Source: Parasphingorhabdus sp. SCSIO 66989
Lineage (GTDB): Bacteria > Pseudomonadota > Alphaproteobacteria > Sphingomonadales > Sphingomonadaceae
DNA length: 64,000 nucleotides
Assembly: GCF_032852305.1 (NCBI RefSeq)
Contig: NZ_CP136594.1
Coordinates: 2,827,501 to 2,891,500, forward strand
Direction of reading: 5' to 3'
Numbering within the stretch: position 1 is the stretch's first letter; each line of letters begins with the position of its first letter. The position numbers and the translations under genes are program-made. The notes below the pieces were generated by a model, which had not been told where the DNA came from, searched no databases, and worked only from the letters and a program-made list of their open reading frames with translations. This document shows positions 15,904 through 25,301 of the stretch, piece after piece.

Positions 15904-16948
15904 GCTACTCGTCACCGGCGGCGCCGGGTTCATCGGTGGAAACTTCGTCCATTATTGGAATAAGAAACATCCGGATGATGAATTGGTCGTTTTGGATTCG
16001 CTGACTTATGCAGGTAATCGGTCCACACTGGCAGGCGCCGAGCAGACTGAGCTTATCGAAGGCGACATCCGCGATCAGGGTCTGGTTGAGCATCTGTTAA
16101 GGGAGCATGCGATCACTACCATAGTGCACTTCGCCGCGGAAAGCCATGTAGATCGCTCAATCACTGGGCCTGACGCGTTCATCGACACCAACATTTTGGG
16201 CACGAACAGCCTGCTTAAGGCCGCTCGTGCCGTATGGCTTGCTGGCGATGGCGTTGAGCACCGTTTTCATCACATCTCGACCGATGAAGTATTCGGTTCG
16301 CTGGGTGCGGATGATCCTGCATTTAGCGAAACTACACCCTACGCGCCCAATTCACCCTATTCAGCCTCAAAAGCCGCTTCCGATCATCTTGTGCGCGCTT
16401 ACCATCATACCTATGGACTAGAGGTGACGACGTCAAATTGCTCGAACAATTACGGGCCTTATCAGTACCCTGAAAAACTGATCCCGTTGTTTTGTCTTAA
16501 CGCGCTATCCGGCAAGCCGCTGCCAATCTATGGCGACGGCATGAATGTGCGCGACTGGCTGCACGTCGAGGACCATTGCCGCGGCATTGATGCTTGTTTG
16601 AATCGAGGTCAGCCAGGTGAAACCTATAATATCGGTGGTGGTGCGGAAATGTCTAACATGGCTGTAATCGACAAGATTTGCGCTGAGATCGACCGAACCT
16701 TCGATGAAATCGATGGGCTAGCTGAGCGCTACCCCGATGCGCCAGCGGCTAGGGGGGAAAAGTCAGAAATGCTCAAGACGTTCGTGGCCGACCGCGCTGG
16801 ACATGATCGTCGCTATGCTATTGATGAAAGTAAGGTACGTGCCGAATTAGGATACTCTCCTCAATGGACCTTTAGTGCTGGGATTAACCAAACGATTCGA
16901 TGGTATCTGAAAAATGAAAGCTGGTGGAACAAACTTCTGAAAGTTTGA
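15896..16948 (+). CDS. rfbB: dTDP-glucose 4,6-dehydratase
   Basis: 350 aa from a TTG start at 15896, preceded by AAGGAAG inside rfbD. Rossmann motif VTGGAGFIGGNFVHYW, then HFAAESHVDRSITGP, STDEVFGSL and catalytic PYSASKAASDHLVRAY. It converts dTDP-glucose to the 4-keto-6-deoxy intermediate, the second step of the pathway although last in gene order. The rhamnose operon appears to end here; 550 bp without a gene follow. Confidence 0.97.
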   Translation: MSKLLVTGGAGFIGGNFVHYWNKKHPDDELVVLDSLTYAGNRSTLAGAEQTELIEGDIRDQGLVEHLLREHAITTIVHFAAESHVDRSITGPDAFIDTNILGTNSLLKAARAVWLAGDGVEHRFHHISTDEVFGSLGADDPAFSETTPYAPNSPYSASKAASDHLVRAYHHTYGLEVTTSNCSNNYGPYQYPEKLIPLFCLNALSGKPLPIYGDGMNVRDWLHVEDHCRGIDACLNRGQPGETYNIGGGAEMSNMAVIDKICAEIDRTFDEIDGLAERYPDAPAARGEKSEMLKTFVADRAGHDRRYAIDESKVRAELGYSPQWTFSAGINQTIRWYLKNESWWNKLLKV

Positions 16949-17498
16949 ATGGACTAGTTTCGAGATATTGCAAATACCCTTAAGTTCCAAAATTGAAACA
17001 CCGGCAACATCTTCATCAAGCTAGGATGGCCGGAAAACCTCGGCCAGCAACTTAATTGTAACCGCTAGACTTTGTTATGAGCAGGGCGTGGGATAGTCCC
17101 ACAGCGTGCTCTCTCGAGAGCATATGCACTTGTCTGTCGAGGCACCTCCAAATATAACTATCAATAACTTTACGAAACGCGCAAAGGCGGATTTCATGCG
17201 AGATTCAACACGAGTTTGTGTATAGCAAAGCGCGATGCTGGAGACAGTGCTCCTGACAAACGGCCATTATTAAACCTATTCAGTCAAAATTAATGAATAA
17301 ACAACCCTAAATCAGCCCGAAAAGCATATCAAATCAGAATTCTTATAAGAAAACATGCCAGTATAGGGTAGTGAGAAATAGTATTTTTAGTCTTATTGCG
17401 AATAGATTATATATCTATATATTTGGAAAATAATTTCAATTCCTATTAAAATACTAACTAAAAACAAATGTCTAAGTTATACGTTATAAAACTTCAAT
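16949..17498. other. AT-rich intergenic region with paired hairpins
   Basis: 550 bp without a plausible gene. Two adjacent perfect hairpins occur: gtgggatagtcccac at 17088-17102 and tgctctctcgagagca at 17107-17122. The right half (17270-17498) is strongly AT-rich and probably contains the promoter for the flippase block. It marks the change from the rhamnose operon to lower-GC genes. Confidence 0.5.
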
Positions 17499-18830
17499 AT
17501 GAATTTTCTCAGTATGAATGAAGTTGCTTCAAACAGCTCGGTTTACATAAATATTGCGAATCGATTGGTAGGCCTCTTGGGCAATCTCGGCGTGGTCGCC
17601 GTTGTGATATTTATGCTCGATGTGCAAATGCAAGGTTTCTACTACACTTTTTATAGCCTTGTATTCTTGAAGTTTTTTGCCGAACTGGGACTCAGTTTCG
17701 CTGTCGTTCAAATTATCAGCCATCTGGCATCAACTCCCGAGAGATCCGAAGACCTGAAATCACATACATGGTTTTTCACAAAATGGTTCGCGATTGCATC
17801 GCTTTTGCTTGGCCTGGTTCTGATGCCCGCGATTTTGATATTCGAGGAGCAATACACTGAAATTGAAAATTATGATCAGCGTATAGTGTTGCCATGGCTA
17901 GTTCTTTCAATTTCAACCTGCGCCAGCGTATTTTTGAACGGCATGGTATCGGTTATCGAAGGGCATAAAAAAATCCTGAGTGTGAGCAAAATTCGTTTGG
18001 CTCAATCGGCCGCAAATATCGTTGTGGTCATCACATGTTTAATAGCAGGCTTGGAGTTGTGGTCGCTGGCGCTGGGTGCTGTGGCCGGAATTACCTCTGC
18101 TGCGTGGGGGATTTCCAAATTTTACTCGCTATTTAAAGTAGACGCCATGTCCAAGCAACGAAGCGTTGACTGGAAGGGAGAAATTTGGCCTTTTCAATGG
18201 CGGCTGGGTGCCTCCTGGGTGAGCGGCTTTTTTATTTTTTATAGCTTGACGCCGATCGTGCTAAGATTTGTTGGTCCGGAAGCTGCGGGTCAGTTGGGAA
18301 TGAGTTTGCAGTTATTTCAAGCCATTAATAGCATAGGGATTCTCTTTGTCTCAACTCATTCTGCAGTTTTTGGGGGACTGATTGCCCAAAAAAGAACTCA
18401 GGAAATGGAAAAGAAGTTTATTACCTGTTCAATAAAATCTACGATTTTTTTAACACTATTGTTAATTATATTTTGGCTATCAAAAATGGTGTCAGATTAT
18501 TATTTCTACGACACTATTTCGATACGGATACTTGAAAATAGCATGTTGTTAATTGTCATGATCGCGTGCCTCTGTAACCATGTGTTTTTTATGATGAACT
18601 ATTTTTTTAGATGTTTCAAAGCGGAAGCCCTTTGGCTCTTGTCCATAATAAACTCCATTTCCACTATTGGGCTGGCATTGATTTTTGTGCCAATCGGCGG
18701 CGTGTTCGCTGCTACTGCAATTTATGCCGGTAATGCATTCCTGTTTTGGATTATCATTGGCGTTCCATATTGCTTGCATTGGAGGCACTCTTTAGTGAAA
18801 CAACAAGAGATTTTGCAGCGTTCTGCGTAG
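17499..18830 (+). CDS. Polysaccharide flippase, Wzx/MATE-like
   Basis: 443 aa with about a dozen hydrophobic segments over the full length (for example VVAVVIFMLDVQMQGFYYTF, FFAELGLSFAVVQIISHLAS, VFLNGMVSVIEGHKK). This is the pattern of oligosaccharide flippases of the MOP superfamily, which move lipid-linked repeat units to the periplasm. Sequence is AT-richer than the flanking rfb genes, common for serotype-specific genes. First gene of a tight run (17499-24003). A second possible start is 15 bp downstream. The assignment as Wzx rests on topology and context. Confidence 0.78.
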   Translation: MNFLSMNEVASNSSVYINIANRLVGLLGNLGVVAVVIFMLDVQMQGFYYTFYSLVFLKFFAELGLSFAVVQIISHLASTPERSEDLKSHTWFFTKWFAIASLLLGLVLMPAILIFEEQYTEIENYDQRIVLPWLVLSISTCASVFLNGMVSVIEGHKKILSVSKIRLAQSAANIVVVITCLIAGLELWSLALGAVAGITSAAWGISKFYSLFKVDAMSKQRSVDWKGEIWPFQWRLGASWVSGFFIFYSLTPIVLRFVGPEAAGQLGMSLQLFQAINSIGILFVSTHSAVFGGLIAQKRTQEMEKKFITCSIKSTIFLTLLLIIFWLSKMVSDYYFYDTISIRILENSMLLIVMIACLCNHVFFMMNYFFRCFKAEALWLLSIINSISTIGLALIFVPIGGVFAATAIYAGNAFLFWIIIGVPYCLHWRHSLVKQQEILQRSA

Positions 18831-18837
18831 GGAGTAT

Positions 18838-19665
18838 ATGTTGCTCAAAAAGTTCAAAATTCTGAGATGGTCAATGCGCAAGCTGAAGGTACCGATGTTC
18901 AGTAAGGGCCTAGTTCTTGACGTCGGATCTGGCGCCAATCCTCATCCATTTGCCGATGTTTTGCTCGAAAAATATTTAGACAATACGCATCGATTTAAGG
19001 CGGCCAAGATTGATCGCCCCACCGTGCTGGGCGATGCTTCAAAAATGCCTTTCAAAGACAATGCGTTCCAACATTCGTTGGCATATCATGTATTGGAGCA
19101 TCTGCATGAACCTGGCCAATTCCTCGACGAGTTGCAGCGGATTTCGGTTGGAGGTTATATTGAAACGCCCAATGCGCTTTATGAGAGAATTCACCCGTTT
19201 GACGTACACCTATTGGAGGTCTTTAACCTCAATGACACGCTATATATACATAAAAAGTCGGGTCCAGTGGGCGATGATTTTATCGGGGAAATGGACTTGC
19301 TCTCGCAGGATTCAGATTGGTCCAAATTTTTCTATTCTAATCCAAAAATGTTTCATACCCAGTATTATTGGAACAAGGAAATCTCCTATAGAATCTTGAA
19401 CGATAGTGCAGACACCTCTTGGTTTGATGATCCGTCGACAGCCACTTCTCATCACATGCCCGCGGGATCATCAGGAAACTCACCGCGAGCTGGCTTGATT
19501 TCTCTTTTGAAGAAACTGAACCGCAAGCGGTTTGATCTAGATTCCATACTCGCCTGCCCCGAATGTAAAAGTGACGTGAAACGTGAGAATGATATCTACA
19601 CTTGTACAGGTTGCGGGCTTAAATACTCAGCTGTCCCCATCCCTGATTTTAACAATCCAGTTTGA
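18838..19665 (+). CDS. SAM-dependent methyltransferase with C-terminal zinc ribbon
   Basis: 275 aa. Methyltransf_11-type motifs: LVLDVGSGANPHPFAD (motif I), LGDASKMPFKDNAFQHSLAY and HVLEHLHEPGQFLDELQRIS. The last 40 residues form a Trm112-like zinc ribbon with CPECKSD and CTGCGLKY pairs. Context suggests methylation of a sugar or lipid-linked intermediate; the acceptor is unknown. Starts 8 bp after the flippase with a GGGAG ribosome site. Confidence 0.82.
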   Translation: MLLKKFKILRWSMRKLKVPMFSKGLVLDVGSGANPHPFADVLLEKYLDNTHRFKAAKIDRPTVLGDASKMPFKDNAFQHSLAYHVLEHLHEPGQFLDELQRISVGGYIETPNALYERIHPFDVHLLEVFNLNDTLYIHKKSGPVGDDFIGEMDLLSQDSDWSKFFYSNPKMFHTQYYWNKEISYRILNDSADTSWFDDPSTATSHHMPAGSSGNSPRAGLISLLKKLNRKRFDLDSILACPECKSDVKRENDIYTCTGCGLKYSAVPIPDFNNPV

Positions 19666-19676
19666 AGTCTACATCA

Positions 19677-20264
19677 ATGAAGCGTAACTTTTCCAACGAG
19701 TCCATAGTGAACTTTTTTTTACGAGGGAAAAGAGCGCTAGCAGGCCGTATGCGCGGTAAACTGCTATTCTTTCTTGGTGCATTCGCCAATGGCTCAGGCA
19801 GTAAAATTGTTTTTGGCCGAGGCCTTAGAATGATAAATTCAAAAGCCTTGAAGCTGGGAGAGCGTGTCAATTTTGGTGTTATGGCAAGACTTGAGTGTTA
19901 TGGCCAAAATGATGCCCCAGAAACTTTGATTTCGATAGGAAGCGGTACCAGTTTTGGGGATTATTGTCACATCGGCTCAACCACCGGCGTTAAGATTGGC
20001 AGGAATGTATTGGGTGGGAGCAATATTCTAATTGTGGATCACAACCATGGCAGCCCATCCTCCGATTTGAAAAACAAGATATCATTGGAGCCTCGTAATC
20101 GGCCGCTTAGTTCAAAAGGACCAATCACGATTAATGACAATGTTTGGATTGGAGACAATTGCGTGATTTTGTCAGGCGTAGAGATTGGTGAAGGCGCTAT
20201 CATTGCGGCAAACTCGGTTGTCACGTCGGATGTCGCACCGTTTGAGCTTTTTATCAAACGCTAG
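19677..20264 (+). CDS. Left-handed beta-helix acyltransferase, apparently shortened at the C-terminus
   Basis: 195 aa from ATG 19677 (a TTG at 19662 overlapping the previous stop is an alternative). Hexapeptide repeats of the WcaF/LacA type: FGDYCHIGSTTGVKIGRNVL, VDHNHGS (catalytic-type His) and GDNCVILSGVEIGEGAIIAA. It should acetylate a sugar of the repeat unit. It ends abruptly as DVAPFELFIKR, while a second frame reads SNARYLEDKLP, resembling the normal GNPARYL-type ending. A +1 frameshift in the T-run near 20250 would explain this; activity may be retained. Confidence 0.82.
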   Translation: MKRNFSNESIVNFFLRGKRALAGRMRGKLLFFLGAFANGSGSKIVFGRGLRMINSKALKLGERVNFGVMARLECYGQNDAPETLISIGSGTSFGDYCHIGSTTGVKIGRNVLGGSNILIVDHNHGSPSSDLKNKISLEPRNRPLSSKGPITINDNVWIGDNCVILSGVEIGEGAIIAANSVVTSDVAPFELFIKR

Positions 20265-20286
20265 ATATTTAGAAGACAAACTGCCA

Positions 20287-21453
20287 ATGACCAAACAGCA
20301 TAAAATTCTGGCCTACTTTTTACCCCAGTTTCACGAATGCCCTTTCAACAACAAGTGGTGGGGTAAAGGGTTTACGGAGTGGAATAATGTGCAGGCTGCC
20401 CAACCTCTTAAGGACGGACATTACCAACCACGTGTGCCGGCTGATGGCTACTATGATCTGACTGACGACGGAATCCTGCAGCAACAGTTTTCCCATGCCC
20501 GTGATCATGGCGTGGACGGTTTTGCAATATATCATTATTGGTATGATGGAGAGCGTCCGCTTGGGAAGCCCCTTGATAAAATCTTGGCAGACCCGTCTAT
20601 AGACGTAAATTTTTCGCTGTGCTGGGCAAATCACTCATGGACTCGCTCTTGGAAGAATAGGCGCGGTTCTGCAGATGTCCTTATTGAACAGACCTATGCT
20701 TCGCAGAAACGGCAGCGTGAAAAACACTATGCCTATCTCTTGAAGGCTTTTTCTGACCGACGATATATTGACATTAATGGCCGCCCCTTATTCCAGATAT
20801 ACATTCCTGAAGATGTTGAAGATCTAGAACAATATATTGACGGCCTTCGCGATTTTGTGAGGACAAGAAGCGGATTGGAACTCCACATAGCCGCTACGGT
20901 CCGCTCTCGTCAGGCTTCTTATGATTATCTCCGACATTTTGACTCGTTAACCCTAGCGCAACCGACACTTGCTCTGTTTGCAGACGACAATCTTTTTGCT
21001 CCCAGAGTTGCGGTGCCCCCGATGCAAAAGTTTTTCAGGGAAAAAGCACTGCAGCTTCCGATGCCCTTGAAGAAACTGGTGTACAACATTCAAGATTTAA
21101 CACCGGACAAACCAAGCTATTTCTACTATGACACCGTATGGAGCGCACTTCTCCGGCAAACAGAGCGTGCATTAGAAACGGCTCCAATCCAAGTTAATTT
21201 TTCGGGATTTACGGAGTTTGATAACACACCAAGATATGTGCAAAGGGCCAAGGTGATTGAGGGATTTTCGCCAGAAAAATTTGGGCATTTTATGACTAGA
21301 TTGATTGAATTGGCGCGCACCCAAAGCAGCAGCGTTCTATTTATCAATGCATGGAATGAATGGGGCGAAGGCATGCATCTTGAAGGTGATCAAAAATATC
21401 CGGATGGTCGACTAGTTGCCCTGAAAAACGCGCTGTCTTCGGTCGATGGTTAA
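20287..21453 (+). CDS. WbsX-like (GH99-like) polysaccharide biosynthesis protein
   Basis: 388 aa from ATG 20287. Family signature: LAYFLPQFHECPFNNKWWGK followed by GFTEWNNV; also HYWYDGERPLGKPLD, FSLCWANHSWTRSW and FINAWNEWGEGMHLE. The family (PF14307, related to glycoside hydrolase 99) is frequent in O-antigen and capsule loci, and its role as transferase or hydrolase is unsettled. Cytoplasmic; no signal peptide. The next gene overlaps by 8 bp. Confidence 0.88.
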   Translation: MTKQHKILAYFLPQFHECPFNNKWWGKGFTEWNNVQAAQPLKDGHYQPRVPADGYYDLTDDGILQQQFSHARDHGVDGFAIYHYWYDGERPLGKPLDKILADPSIDVNFSLCWANHSWTRSWKNRRGSADVLIEQTYASQKRQREKHYAYLLKAFSDRRYIDINGRPLFQIYIPEDVEDLEQYIDGLRDFVRTRSGLELHIAATVRSRQASYDYLRHFDSLTLAQPTLALFADDNLFAPRVAVPPMQKFFREKALQLPMPLKKLVYNIQDLTPDKPSYFYYDTVWSALLRQTERALETAPIQVNFSGFTEFDNTPRYVQRAKVIEGFSPEKFGHFMTRLIELARTQSSSVLFINAWNEWGEGMHLEGDQKYPDGRLVALKNALSSVDG

Positions 21454-22753
21454 GCGCACAATTACTATTAGGCGTATCGCCAAGCCATTTACGGTATTTG
21501 CGTCGGTATTCGTGATTTTTATATTGCTTCCGACTGCATATATCGCTTTTTCAGATTACTACAGTAACCGCTGGTACAGCTTACGCTTTGACGAATATCG
21601 CCTTTCCGCGATGCGTTCTTTGGCAATGACTTCGTTGTTTTTTGTCTGTTTTTCTGGAGGTTATTTAATTTCAAGCCTTAATTCTTCCTCTTCTAGAAAG
21701 CAAAAATCAAAACCTTTGCCGTCACATAGACAGGAAGCATATCACGGCAGACGGTCGGGCATTAAAGTAATAAATCCACTTAACCCTAGTAGCTATTATA
21801 TATTAAAAAAGCATAACTTCTTCTACTGGATGGCATTGATATCAATAATACTTGTTTGGTTAAATTTTGCACTTGGAGGTTATGAAAAACTCTCTCAATT
21901 TGGCCAAGATATTTCAAAAATGGAATATAGGTTGATAGGATTCAATGACAGAAACCGCATTTTGACAGCAATATTACAATTGGCGCGGCGCTTAACACTA
22001 CCCTTTTGCGCAATATATTTTATACTTATCGCCGCATACTCAAAAAATTACTCAAAAGTCTTTATCATATCTGTTGTATTTTCATTACTTGTTGGGATTG
22101 TTATTACACTTGACCGCGGCCCCTTCATGCTTTTTCTGGTGATGTTTGCATATATTTTCTATTGCACTTCAAAAAACACATTCAGAATTGGCATCTATGG
22201 ACTTGTCCTTGTTGGCATAATGATCACGCTGGGAGGCGCTTTGACCTTTATCCAGCACAATATTCAAGATTTTTCTTTTGACGAAGTTCTTGATACTGGG
22301 AATGAGTTCATTGTTAATCGTGTAATAATGGCGCCCAACTTTGTACCCATAGAGCTTTCATATGGATTATTTGATTTTTCTTCTGACAAGCTTTGGCTAA
22401 AACATGCTCGGATAACGGCTCTGTTCACTGGAGAATATGTGGGGACTCTACAGGACAATTCAGTGTATGTCAGTCCGGTTGGCGCAGTAGCTGATATTTG
22501 GCGAAATACAGGCCTTACCGGCATTATATTGATTGGTATATTTATCGGTTTTTATTTCAAGGCTATTGAAAAACTAATCAATTACTCAGACCCTATTATA
22601 TCAGTTGCAGCATCCTTCACTGTAATCACGCTTGTTTTTTATTTTGTATATGGAACCTTCTTCTCCCAGGGGGTTTTTCTACAGATGGTTTTTCTATATT
22701 TTATACTCAAATATGTTCAATCTGATGGGAAAATTCATTGCCACTTAAAATAG
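21446..22753 (+). CDS. Oligosaccharide polymerase, Wzy-like membrane protein
   Basis: 435 aa with about ten hydrophobic segments (residues 10-33, 55-70, 125-145, 180-290 and 360-430) and a large periplasmic-type loop near residues 280-350. This is the usual topology of O-antigen/capsule polymerases, which share little sequence. The coding sequence is very AT-rich. It overlaps the WbsX gene and is overlapped by the GT4 gene. A Wzy role is inferred from topology and the presence of Wzx and Wzc. Confidence 0.7.
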   Translation: MVKRTITIRRIAKPFTVFASVFVIFILLPTAYIAFSDYYSNRWYSLRFDEYRLSAMRSLAMTSLFFVCFSGGYLISSLNSSSSRKQKSKPLPSHRQEAYHGRRSGIKVINPLNPSSYYILKKHNFFYWMALISIILVWLNFALGGYEKLSQFGQDISKMEYRLIGFNDRNRILTAILQLARRLTLPFCAIYFILIAAYSKNYSKVFIISVVFSLLVGIVITLDRGPFMLFLVMFAYIFYCTSKNTFRIGIYGLVLVGIMITLGGALTFIQHNIQDFSFDEVLDTGNEFIVNRVIMAPNFVPIELSYGLFDFSSDKLWLKHARITALFTGEYVGTLQDNSVYVSPVGAVADIWRNTGLTGIILIGIFIGFYFKAIEKLINYSDPIISVAASFTVITLVFYFVYGTFFSQGVFLQMVFLYFILKYVQSDGKIHCHLK

Positions 22754-24003
22754 TTTATCTGCATCAGTATTTCAATACCCCCGAAATGCAGGGTGGTACC
22801 CGCTCTTACGAGTTCGCAAAGCGCCTTGTTGCTAAAGGACATAAGGTAGATCTTATTACATCTGATCGCTCTCCAGAAAGCAAAGGTAAAAGTGGATGGC
22901 GCACTACGGACGAGGACGGTATTACCGTGCATTGGTATGCAGTCCCCTACTCAAATGAAATGGGCTTTTTCGAGCGTGTAAAGGCATTTTTTGCATTCGC
23001 TTACGCATCCACTCGTTACGCGATTTCGATAGACGCAGATATTGTATTCGCAACAAGTACGCCGCTGACCATAGCAATTCCGGGGATTTTGAAGAAGTGG
23101 ACGGCAAAAGTACCGCTGGTGTTTGAGGTTCGGGATTTATGGCCTGAGTTACCGATAGCCGTCGGCGCGCTAAAGAACCCGATCCTAAAATTTGCTGCTC
23201 GCCTTTTGGAGTCTCTTGCGTACAAGAATTCCGAAGCAGTCGTCGCTTTGTCGCCCGGGATGCGGGACGGCGTGCTTAAGACAGGATATGATCCCCAGCG
23301 AGTCTGTGTGATCCCAAATGCGTGTGACAATGAATCGTTTATAGCCGAACCCGATAAGATTATGGCATTCCGCAATGCGCGCGATTGGTTAGGAAATAAT
23401 CCGTTGTTGCTATATGCTGGAACGCTTGGTCTGATAAATGGCGTAGGTTATTTAGTTGATGTAGCACGTCATCTGCAAAACATCGCTCCAAATGTTAGAC
23501 TGTTGATTGTCGGCGAGGGACAGGAACGCAGAAAAATTCATGAGCAGGCTATTGCGGCGGGTGTTCTAAACAACAATCTGTTTATCGAAAATTATCTACC
23601 CAAAAATGAAATGGCTACATTGTTTGGTGCTGCCGACATAAGTGCCAGTCTTTTTATCGATTTGCCGGAGATGAGGGCTAATTCAGCGAACAAGTTTTTC
23701 GATACACTCGCGGCCGGTCGCCCCATATTGATCAATTACGGTGGATGGCAGGCCAAAATCGTTAGCGAAACTCGTGCTGGCCTTGTGACTTGGGGAATGC
23801 CTATTGAAGACGTGGCAAACCATATTGCTGAGCATATAGCAGATGAAGATTGGCTTAAATCGGCTTCCAAATCGAGCAAACGCTTGTCTCAGGAACTATT
23901 TGATCGGGATAAATTGGCCGACGAATTCGCCATTCTGCTAGAAATGGCCGCCCAAAAAAAAGGCGATCAAGTTTCAAAAATCAGTCAAAATCAATATGAC
24001 TGA
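22738..24003 (+). CDS. Glycosyltransferase family 4 (WbuB-like)
   Basis: 421 aa from a TTG start overlapping the polymerase gene by 16 bp. GT-B fold: N-terminal IVYLHQYFNTPEMQGGTRSY, the FEVRDLWPELPIAVG region, then the C-terminal half with LLYAGTLGLINGVGYLVDVA, LLIVGEGQERRKI and the donor-binding stretch LPEMRANSANKFFDTLAAGR. WbuB-type enzymes add N-acetylated fucosamine-type residues to lipid-linked sugars; the substrate here is not certain. It is the only conventional glycosyltransferase seen in the locus. Confidence 0.9.
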   Translation: MPLKIVYLHQYFNTPEMQGGTRSYEFAKRLVAKGHKVDLITSDRSPESKGKSGWRTTDEDGITVHWYAVPYSNEMGFFERVKAFFAFAYASTRYAISIDADIVFATSTPLTIAIPGILKKWTAKVPLVFEVRDLWPELPIAVGALKNPILKFAARLLESLAYKNSEAVVALSPGMRDGVLKTGYDPQRVCVIPNACDNESFIAEPDKIMAFRNARDWLGNNPLLLYAGTLGLINGVGYLVDVARHLQNIAPNVRLLIVGEGQERRKIHEQAIAAGVLNNNLFIENYLPKNEMATLFGAADISASLFIDLPEMRANSANKFFDTLAAGRPILINYGGWQAKIVSETRAGLVTWGMPIEDVANHIAEHIADEDWLKSASKSSKRLSQELFDRDKLADEFAILLEMAAQKKGDQVSKISQNQYD

Positions 24004-24084
24004 TTTCTAGAATGATCGCGGCCGTTCAACGAATTTGCAAATTGCAGACAATGGCTTCTGATAGAGCAACAGGAATGAACCCAT

Positions 24085-25275
24085 ATGAATGTGCAAATGA
24101 ACGATAGTGCTTTAAACTCTTGGCCTTGCTTTTCAGAAGAAGAGGCGCAAGCGGCCTATCGAATTATAACATCTAATCGGGTAAATTACTGGACCGGAAC
24201 CGTCGGACGTAATTTTGAGAAAGAGTTTGCCGTTTGGTCAGGCGCAGCGCACGCAATAGCACTGGCCAACGGAACAGTTGCCCTTGATTTGGCACTAAAG
24301 GGCCTCGGCATTGGACATGGCGACGAGGTAATCGTCACCCCGCGAACGTTCATAGCCTCCGTATCATCGGTTGTGTCAGTTGGCGCAATCCCGATTTTTG
24401 CTGACGTTGATCACAACAGTGGTAACATAACCTCGAAAACAATTGCTGAAAAAATAACAGAAAAAACACGCGCAATAATTCCAGTTCATCTGGGTGGATG
24501 GCCATGTGACATGAACGGTATCATGGCGCTTGCGAACAAGAATGGCATTTCCGTTATCGAGGATTGCGCTCAAGCGCACGGCGCCATGGTGGGTGATCAG
24601 ATGGTGGGGGCGATAGGACATATCGGGGCTTGGTCCTTTTGTCAGGACAAGATAATGACCACTGGTGGCGAAGGCGGGATGGTGACAACGAATGACGAGG
24701 GGCTTTGGGATCGAATGTGGTCTTACAAAGATCACGGGAAAAACTGGGATGCTGTTTACAACAGGGAGCATCCACCCGGTTTTCGTTGGCTACATGAAAG
24801 CTTTGGAACAAACTGGAGAATGCTGGAAGTTCAGGCAGCAATCGGCCTTATACAACTCTCACGGATGAAGGAATGGACAAAACTACGTCGACGAAATGCG
24901 AACGCCTTGAAAGAGGTGTTGGATCTATTTCCCGAGGCCGTTCGAGTGCCAGTCCCAGACGATAATCATAGACATGCCTATTATCGGCAATATGGATATG
25001 TCATCCCCAGCGGTTTGAAAAATGGTTGGACCAGAGACCGGATTATCGAGGATATTGTTTCGCAGGGCCTACCCGCATTTCAAGGAAGCTGCAGTGAAGT
25101 CTATAGGGAGAAGGCCTTTGAACTAACGGATTTGCGACCTGAAAAAAGGCTACCAATAGCCAAGGAGTTAGGGGAAACCAGCCTAATGTTCCTGACCCAT
25201 CCGACAATGACCGAGCGACAGCTGCAGGGCTATTGCAAAGCCGTTCGTCAGACGTTCGAGAAGGCGGCTCGATGA
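24085..25275 (+). CDS. DegT/DnrJ/EryC1/StrS sugar aminotransferase, PglE-like candidate
   Basis: 396 aa, PLP-dependent. Motifs: ALANGTVALDLALKGLGIGH, VIEDCAQAHGA and the lysine region FCQDKIMTTGGEGGM, in which K binds PLP. The family transfers an amino group to a 4-keto nucleotide sugar. With the PglD-like and PglC-like genes next door and a PglF/WbpM-like dehydratase at 35442, it plausibly makes UDP-4-amino-4,6-dideoxy-GlcNAc for bacillosamine. Other 4-amino sugars (for example N-acetylviosamine) are possible. It faces the pglD-like gene tail to tail, 26 bp apart. Confidence 0.88.
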   Translation: MNVQMNDSALNSWPCFSEEEAQAAYRIITSNRVNYWTGTVGRNFEKEFAVWSGAAHAIALANGTVALDLALKGLGIGHGDEVIVTPRTFIASVSSVVSVGAIPIFADVDHNSGNITSKTIAEKITEKTRAIIPVHLGGWPCDMNGIMALANKNGISVIEDCAQAHGAMVGDQMVGAIGHIGAWSFCQDKIMTTGGEGGMVTTNDEGLWDRMWSYKDHGKNWDAVYNREHPPGFRWLHESFGTNWRMLEVQAAIGLIQLSRMKEWTKLRRRNANALKEVLDLFPEAVRVPVPDDNHRHAYYRQYGYVIPSGLKNGWTRDRIIEDIVSQGLPAFQGSCSEVYREKAFELTDLRPEKRLPIAKELGETSLMFLTHPTMTERQLQGYCKAVRQTFEKAAR

Positions 25276-25301
25276 TCTACTATTTCACGCTGATCAAGAA
25301 T

